Shown here in pieces: positions 59,107 through 64,000 of a DNA stretch of 64,000 nucleotides (position 1 is the first letter of the stretch; each line of letters opens with the position of its first letter). A program made the translations under genes and the position numbers. The stretch comes from Balamuthia mandrillaris (taxonomy: Eukaryota > Discosea > Longamoebia > Balamuthiidae), in the NCBI GenBank assembly GCA_031835245.1, contig JAVKOQ010000023.1, positions 170,001 to 234,000 on the forward strand. The letters run 5' to 3'. The notes under the pieces are model-generated. The model saw nothing but the letters and a program-made list of their open reading frames with translations, was not told the origin of the DNA and did no database searches.

Positions 59107-59820
59107 TCAACGCACGTCCCCTTCTTCCTCCTCCACATCCACATCCACATCCACTTCCTCCTCCTCATCCTCCTCATCATCCACATCATCAATGAGCCGC
59201 CAGGACTTCTCTCCCGCCATCCGCTGGCTCCGGTTGAGCCGCCAAAAGTTGAGGTTGGCCACGGTCAAGTAGCTGACCCACAGGAGCCAGGGCGTCATAA
59301 CCGCGGCGGCCAGGGGCCTCGCCCTGTAAAACTCCCGCATGCACACCACCAGGTTCAGCCAGAGCAAGGCGCTGTCCGCCAGGGCCCAGCCGAGGCGATG
59401 CCAACGGAAGAAGAGCGGGTACCACGCCCAGCTGAGCAGCAGGTGCGTGGCATAGCAGCCCAAGGTGGTGAACAGGTTAAAGGGAGCGGTGCTGTGGTTC
59501 TGTGAAGGGGTGGGCAAAGAAGTGGAAGAAGGAAGGGAGAGAAGAGGGAGTACAAAGGAAGAAGTGGAGGAGGGGGAGGGGGAGGAGCGGCCGGCAGCCC
59601 GCCAGACGAGGAAGGAGGCGTAGCCCAAGGAGCTGTAGAGGAGGGCCAGGGAGGGGACGGTGGCCCAGCGAGGGGGGAAGGGCGTGTAGCGCGGCTTGTG
59701 GAGGCGACGGAACCAGTTCCTCACGCTCTTGCTGGTGAGGGTGAGGGAGAGCAGGCCGCCGAAGAGGGGGATGCCGATGGCGGTCGTCAACGCGAGGTAC
59801 TCCTTCACACGTTCCTTCAT
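59107..59820 (-). CDS. TSPO: TspO/MBR translocator protein
   Basis: Intronless, 237 residues. Five hydrophobic helices are visible: AIGIPLFGGLLSLTLT, VPSLALLYSSLGYASFLVW, LFTTLGCYATHLLLSWAW, GWALADSALLWLNLVV and MTPWLLWVSYLTVANL. Family markers include WFRRLHKPRYTPFPPRW, LSWAWYPLFFRW and the closing LWVSYLTVANLNFWRLN. TspO proteins bind porphyrins and sterols in mitochondrial or plastid outer membranes and bacterial outer membranes. It is longer than the usual 160-170 residues because of a Ser/Pro-rich insert of about 40 residues after helix 2 and an Asp/Glu/Val tail of about 30. Confidence 0.92.
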   Translation of the reverse strand: MKERVKEYLALTTAIGIPLFGGLLSLTLTSKSVRNWFRRLHKPRYTPFPPRWATVPSLALLYSSLGYASFLVWRAAGRSSPSPSSTSSFVLPLLSLPSSTSLPTPSQNHSTAPFNLFTTLGCYATHLLLSWAWYPLFFRWHRLGWALADSALLWLNLVVCMREFYRARPLAAAVMTPWLLWVSYLTVANLNFWRLNRSQRMAGEKSWRLIDDVDDEEDEEEEVDVDVDVEEEEGDVR

Positions 59821-60124
59821 AACCGTTATTTGCTTTTTTTAATTGCTTTCTTTCTTTTTGTTATTTATTTTTTGTTTTGGGTTTTTATTATTATTATTAT
59901 TCATATTAGATCAGATCACTGTTCCCATCCACCAACAGTATTTCAAAAACGATCACTACCTTTGAATAAAGTACTACGTGACGACGTGGGTACTATCAGA
60001 TCAGATCGTTTTGCTTTATGCCCGATCTTCCAATCGAATTTCAGAAACAATTTATGACGACAATCCGGATATCAATGACGACGTGAGAGATTGCAAGAGA
60101 TTCGAAAAAATTGATTAGAAAACG
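59821..60124. promoter_or_regulatory. Divergent promoter, TspO / unknown membrane protein
   Basis: 304 bp containing two exact TGACGACGTG sites (59979-59988, 60076-60085), a related TGACGACAAT near 60055, and two GATCAGATC words (59909, 59999). Compact cluster of repeated words, so a good promoter candidate. Confidence 0.5.
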
Positions 60125-62446
60125 ATGGAGACGGCTGATCGGTCATGGCGCAAATCAAACGACGAAGAGGAGGAGGAAGAGGATGAAAACAGTACAGAGG
60201 ATGAAGAGGAAGAGGAAGAGGAAGAAGACGAGGAAGGAGAGGACGAAGGGAATGCCAACCAAGAGCCTACCTTCCCGCTGCCCACATTTTATCAACCTCT
60301 CTCGACGGCTTCCATGTACGCCCCGCCGCCCCTGCAAGTGCCCTACGAGAGCTTTGGTTTCGTAGAGGTTGGGGAGAGCCCTCTCAAAGATGGGGTTTAC
60401 CACCTGAAACGTAGCGCCAGCACCGGTACGTTTTTTTTTTAAAAAATGACTTTTAATCTCTTTTACCGAGTGTTCTTCTCTTGTGTGCGTTTTTAAAAAA
60501 ATAAACAAAGTGGACTTGAGTGCCGAAGGCATTCTCAACCAACAACGCAACATGGAGCAACGTTTGGAGGAGCTCTGCACCGAACTGGCTCGGCTGAAGG
60601 AGCGCGTAGCGCTGTTGGAATTGCAGGAGGACCACCGCTGGCCGGTCAGGTATTCATTTTCTTCGTGTGGCCGTGCTGTCCTTTTGTTCTCGCTCTCTGT
60701 GTCACTCTCACTCTCTCACTCTCTCACACACACTCTCTCTTTCTCTCTCTCTTATTCGCTGCTTCTTCTTTCCCTCGTTCTCTTCTTTCTCGTTCATACT
60801 CCTCTGCTCGCTCTGAGCCTCTCTTCCTATCTCATCATTCTTCTCCGTTCGCTTCTTTGCTTTCTCCAACTTATATAAACAAAATGATCAGGTATTCCAA
60901 ACGCTTAGCGATGATAGCTAACGTGACTTTAGGAAGCTATCTCTTTTGGACACGATTCGTCAACTTTTTCAAGCAACGCCGCTCTCATATCCTTCAACTA
61001 CTTTCTGGAGCTGTTCGCCTCAATATCAATAGTTATTTACCGTTCTCTTCATCATCATCATCACCCTCCGCTTCCTCTTCCTCCTCTCCTGCTGCTTCTC
61101 TTCTGTCTTCCAGAAAGAAACACAAGCGACCTCTTTTCGGTCGCAATCGACTGATCCACCTCCTTCTTCCTCTTATCTTTTCGTCCTCCTCTTCTTCACT
61201 TGCCCCCAACAAAAATGCTGAAAGCGAAAGAACGAGAGCAAAGAACATCTTTAACGCTCTTTTGGGACAAGCAGCTTTGTTCGCTCTCAAAGGTAGTTGG
61301 GCGTACTTCTTTGGAGCGTATCTTCTCACCAGACATACCATGTGGAAACGTTACATGGGTCTCTTGATGACCACACTTTGTTCTTTGTGGCTGCAATATC
61401 TCTATTTAAAGAGCCACTTTCTTGCTTCTTCCCCCACTTCTCCGTCTGCTCTTCCAACTTCGCTTCTCGCCCCTTCTTCTGCAACAACACTTTCTGCATC
61501 TTCGTTGCCCTCTGCTTTCATACCCTCGCCCGATTCTTCGTTTGCTCCTTCTGTTCCTTCTTCTCCATCGTCTATTCCTGCTCCTCCTTCTGCGTTAATT
61601 CCCCCATCCTCATCTTCTCCCTCACTCTTATCACCAGAAACTTATTTGTGGAGTTCATCTTCTTCTTCAGTTTTCTTCAACCAGAAGAAGAAGTTTCAAC
61701 TTTGGGTGTTATCTTTGGCTGTATTATTAGCCAACTTACTTTTCTTTTCCATGTCGTTGAAGAATCTCCTTGACGGCCCAAGAGGACTCACTTCGAGCCA
61801 CGATCCATTCTACTCGTCCAAGAAAGTTCCCACTTTGTTTGGTCTTCTTCGTCGAAGTCGTCAACAGCAACCCACTACGTCTTCTTCTAGTGCTTCGCCG
61901 GCAACTCCTCCTATCGCTTCTGCTCCGCTTTCCTCTTCTGTGACCCCACTTTCACCTCTTCCTTCCTCATCCTCTCCTTCGTTGTCTGCTCGTCACCATC
62001 ACCATCATAGACGCGCTAGAACTATTGGAAGCTCTTTCGTCTTTCCTCCTCCTTCCTCTCCTTCTCATCTTTCTATTGATAACAATACCCAAAAGTTCGG
62101 TAGTGCCATGCAAAGACCTCCTCTTCATCCTTTGTCCTTGGATACATCTTCAACCGCTCCAGCTTCTGCATCTCCTTCCTCTCATCTTACTCATTCTCAT
62201 TCTGCTCCGCAATTGTTTCACTATCCCTATTCTTCCTCCTCTTCGTTTCCTTCGTCCAACACTTTGCTTTTTTCCTCCTCTTCTACCTCCATTCGTCCCA
62301 CAACTTATCTTCCTCCTCCTTCTCCTTCTTCCACTTCTTCATCATCATCATCATCATCATCTTTTCTTTCTCCCTCCACCCATCGTTATTCTCGTTCTCA
62401 CTCACAACAACGCAAAGATAAAGAAACGGAAGAAGAAGAACAATAA
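60125..62446 (+). CDS. Unknown coiled-coil membrane protein
   Basis: Exons 60125-60425, 60511-60649 and 60892-62446 give 664 residues. An acidic N-terminus (about 40 residues mostly Glu/Asp) is followed by a folded-looking stretch (YESFGFVEVGESPLKDGVY), a short coiled coil (MEQRLEELCTELARLKERV) and then several hydrophobic stretches: MIANVTLGSYLFWTRFV, NALLGQAALFALKGSWAYF, GLLMTTLCSLWLQYLYL and LWVLSLAVLLANLLFF. Ser/Pro-rich linkers separate them, and a Ser-rich tail of 200 residues follows. I do not recognise the family. A coiled coil just before membrane spans is seen in peroxisomal and organelle proteins, but that is only an analogy. The stop is 29 bp from that of the next gene. Confidence 0.72.
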
Positions 62447-62475
62447 CAATAAAAAACAAATTCTTCGTTTTACCT

Positions 62476-63287
62476 TTACCTCTTCTTTGGAACAGAAAAG
62501 ATGCCAACAAAGAACACTTCAGAGCCATCATCCAGGTGGGAAGTGTCCAAAAGGCCGTTCACCATCAACTGGCCAACAGCTCCTGCGAACTTACCCTCCC
62601 CGCCAACAATGTGGTAGGCCCCGTGAAGGCTTTTCAGGGTACCGCCTCCGCCAGGCAGGTCCATCGACTTGGCGGGTTCATCTTTGGGACTCCTTTGAGG
62701 ATTTTTTGTATTGCTTAGAGAGAGAAAAGAGAAAAGAGAAAAGAGAAAAGAGAAAAGAGAAAAGAGAAAAGAGAAAAGAGAAAAGAGAAAAGAGGAAAGA
62801 GAAAAGGGACACGGCGGGCTCAACTTGCAGTCCTTCTTGCTTACCTATAGTGCAACACATGCGCGCCGTGCTCTCCAAAGGTGATGTTGCCGACCTCCGT
62901 GAAAGCGTTGTTGGGGAGGTTGTAGACCAGGGCGTGGACGACCACGCCAGCGCCCTTGCCCTGCGGGTGGACCGCGAAGGCGATGTCGTCGGTGGAGGGG
63001 GAGACGGTGGTGGTGATGCTCTGGGAGGGGGCCTTGGCCTCGCAGATCAGGTTGGCGCCGGCCACGGAGGTGGCGTTGCACTTGGAGACGAAGCGGAGGG
63101 CGAAGCGGCCGATGAGGGTGTCGTCGTCGACCGGGTTGTGACTCACCAAAAGGTCCAAGCTGTTGCTGTTGTTGTCGGCGACGAGAGGAGAGGAGGAGGA
63201 GGCCAAAGCAAGAGGCGAGAGCGCAGCGCAAAGCAGCAGCGCCGAGAGGAAGACAACGAGGGAGAGGGAAAAAGAAGAACAAGCCAT
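62476..63287 (-). CDS. Secreted dirigent/allene-oxide-cyclase-barrel-like protein
   Basis: Exons 63287-62845 and 62692-62476 give 219 residues. A signal peptide is clear (FSLSLVVFLSALLLCAALSP, then LALA). The mature part has NITFGEHGAHVLHYR and, across the intron, GGGGTLKSLHGAYHIVGGEG with KFAGAVGQLMVNGLLD. The G(A/T)YxIVGGxGKFAGAxG run is the signature of dirigent and allene-oxide-cyclase-like eight-stranded barrels. In plants these steer radical coupling or cyclise oxylipins; secreted protist relatives are little known, so function is open. The intron is made of a 7-nt (AGAGAAA) tandem array. Likely extracellular. Confidence 0.75.
62722..62793. repeat. 7-nt tandem array (AGAAAAG) in the barrel-protein intron
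   Basis: About ten units; the sense strand of the gene is the pyrimidine strand. Confidence 0.85.
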
Positions 63288-63657
63288 GCCTGTTGTTTTG
63301 TTTGCACGCAGGAGTTTCTTCAAGAAAACAGGAAAGAAGAAAGAAATGAAAGCTGCGAGGGCACTATAACGAAAACTATCGATATTTTTCGACAATTAAA
63401 GTTGAAAAGTAACGCAAAATTTCAAATTTTTCCTCATTTTTGTTAAATTATTTCTAGGAAAATTTTAAAATTTAATTGGTGTCGACTCCGATTTTTGATT
63501 TTTGATTGGTCATATTTTTTTCACTGATGAATTTCGTACAAATTTCCCTGTTTACCCTTCCGTGACGACGTGAAAAATCAAGGTATTTATTTTTGGATCA
63601 ATGAAAATCCCTTCAAGCAAAAAAGCGTTACAGAAGAAAAGATAAACAGCCCACAAA
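63288..63657. promoter_or_regulatory. Divergent promoter, barrel protein / 3'-partial gene
   Basis: 370 bp, AT-rich, with TGTCGAC at 63480-63486 and TGACGACGTG at 63563-63572, plus TATCGATAT near 63376. Confidence 0.45.
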
Positions 63658-64000
63658 ATGTCGTCCTTCTCGCCAGAGTTCGTTGCGTGGCCTTCCATCG
63701 GTGCCTTGAACACCGTCATTCGCGCTCGTGCCAAAGCTTCCTTATCTTCCTCTTCCGCTGCGTCTTCTTTCTCTTCCAGCGGTCGCCCTCGTGAAGAGGA
63801 CGAGGAAGACTGGGCCTCCGCTTGGCAAAGCCGCCTCACCGGAGCGAGCTTTAACTATCGCGCCAAGATTAAACTTCATGGAAGCAACGCCGCTGTGACT
63901 CTGTTTTCCGGCGGCTTTCGTGTGCAGAGTCGAACTAGGTTCTTGCTTCTTGTTCTTCTTCTTCTTCTTCTTCTTCTTCTTCTTCTTCTTCTTCTTCTTG
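63658..64000 (+). CDS. Unknown protein (3' partial, exon 1 only)
   Basis: Exon 1 is 63658-63938, ending CGAACTAG|gttcttgc with an intron of TTC repeats running to the window edge. The 93 complete codons read MSSFSPEFVAWPSIGALNTV, then an Ala/Ser-rich stretch, an acidic patch, and SRLTGASFNYRAKIKLHGSN with FSGGFRVQSRT. It is recognisable as coding from its even composition, GT donor and divergent position to the preceding gene. I do not recognise the family. Confidence 0.65.
   Translation, partial: MSSFSPEFVAWPSIGALNTVIRARAKASLSSSSAASSFSSSGRPREEDEEDWASAWQSRLTGASFNYRAKIKLHGSNAAVTLFSGGFRVQSRTRFLLLVLLLLLLLLLLLLLLL

Noticed and set aside
58929-59505. DUF1764 frame running on past the second exon through an acceptor near 58937
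   Set aside because: The acceptor at 58995 gives the exact conserved DTPLCPFDCQCCF ending and a stop.

Overview
This window is nuclear DNA from an intron-rich, gene-dense microbial eukaryote. The genes are typically eukaryotic: Arp2, ubiquitin E1 (UBA1), NEDD8, XRN1, a CDK, an NVL/Rix7 AAA ATPase, LACTB, TMEM33 and TspO. They are split by many short GT-AG introns, and two nuclear-type tRNA-Met genes are present. Guanylate-binding-protein-like and CAP proteins, F-box proteins, Arp2 and long Ser, Glu and Lys runs would suit a free-living amoeba or similar protist (an amoebozoan of the Acanthamoeba/Balamuthia kind is my best guess). The sequence alone does not settle the species.

I support 26 protein genes, one decayed leucine-rich-repeat (LRR) gene and two tRNAs. 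Most gene models were rebuilt by joining exons by hand; every complete multi-exon model closes in frame. Left to right: Gfo/Idh/MocA oxidoreductase (+, 5' partial), family A DNA polymerase of POLQ/POLN type (-), membrane-anchored UDP-sugar 4-epimerase (+), RING protein (-), HAD hydrolase (+), NEDD8 (-), two F-box proteins (+,+), XRN1 (-), Arp2 (-), LRR relic (+), CAP protein (+), a small ZZ-finger protein (-), lectin-like/EEP nuclease fusion (-), UBA1 (+), initiator tRNA-Met (-), NVL (-), LACTB (+), a degenerate EF2 paralogue (-), elongator tRNA-Met (-), CDK (+), secreted kelch protein (-), GBP-like GTPase (+), TMEM33 (-), DUF1764 (+), TspO (-), an unknown membrane protein (+), a secreted dirigent/AOC-barrel-like protein (-) and an unknown 3'-partial gene (+).

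Layout: orientation alternates almost strictly (+ - + - ...), so genes meet tail to tail (often under 150 bp apart) and share short divergent promoters (about 200-660 bp). Introns carry long tandem pyrimidine tracts on the sense strand only, so a GA-rich stretch marks a minus-strand gene. A dispersed TTTCTTGTCGTTTC-type repeat sits in introns of several unrelated genes, always sense-oriented. Intergenic regions repeatedly carry TGTCGACA and TGACGACGTG words.

Functionally the window leans to protein turnover (RING, NEDD8, two F-box proteins, UBA1, a ZZ finger), RNA and ribosome metabolism (XRN1, NVL, the EF2-like protein, two tRNA-Met) and DNA repair (POLQ/N-like polymerase, TDP2-like nuclease). 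The most unusual item is the intronless EF2 paralogue: it keeps the EF2 body and diphthamide loop but has lost key GTPase motifs.
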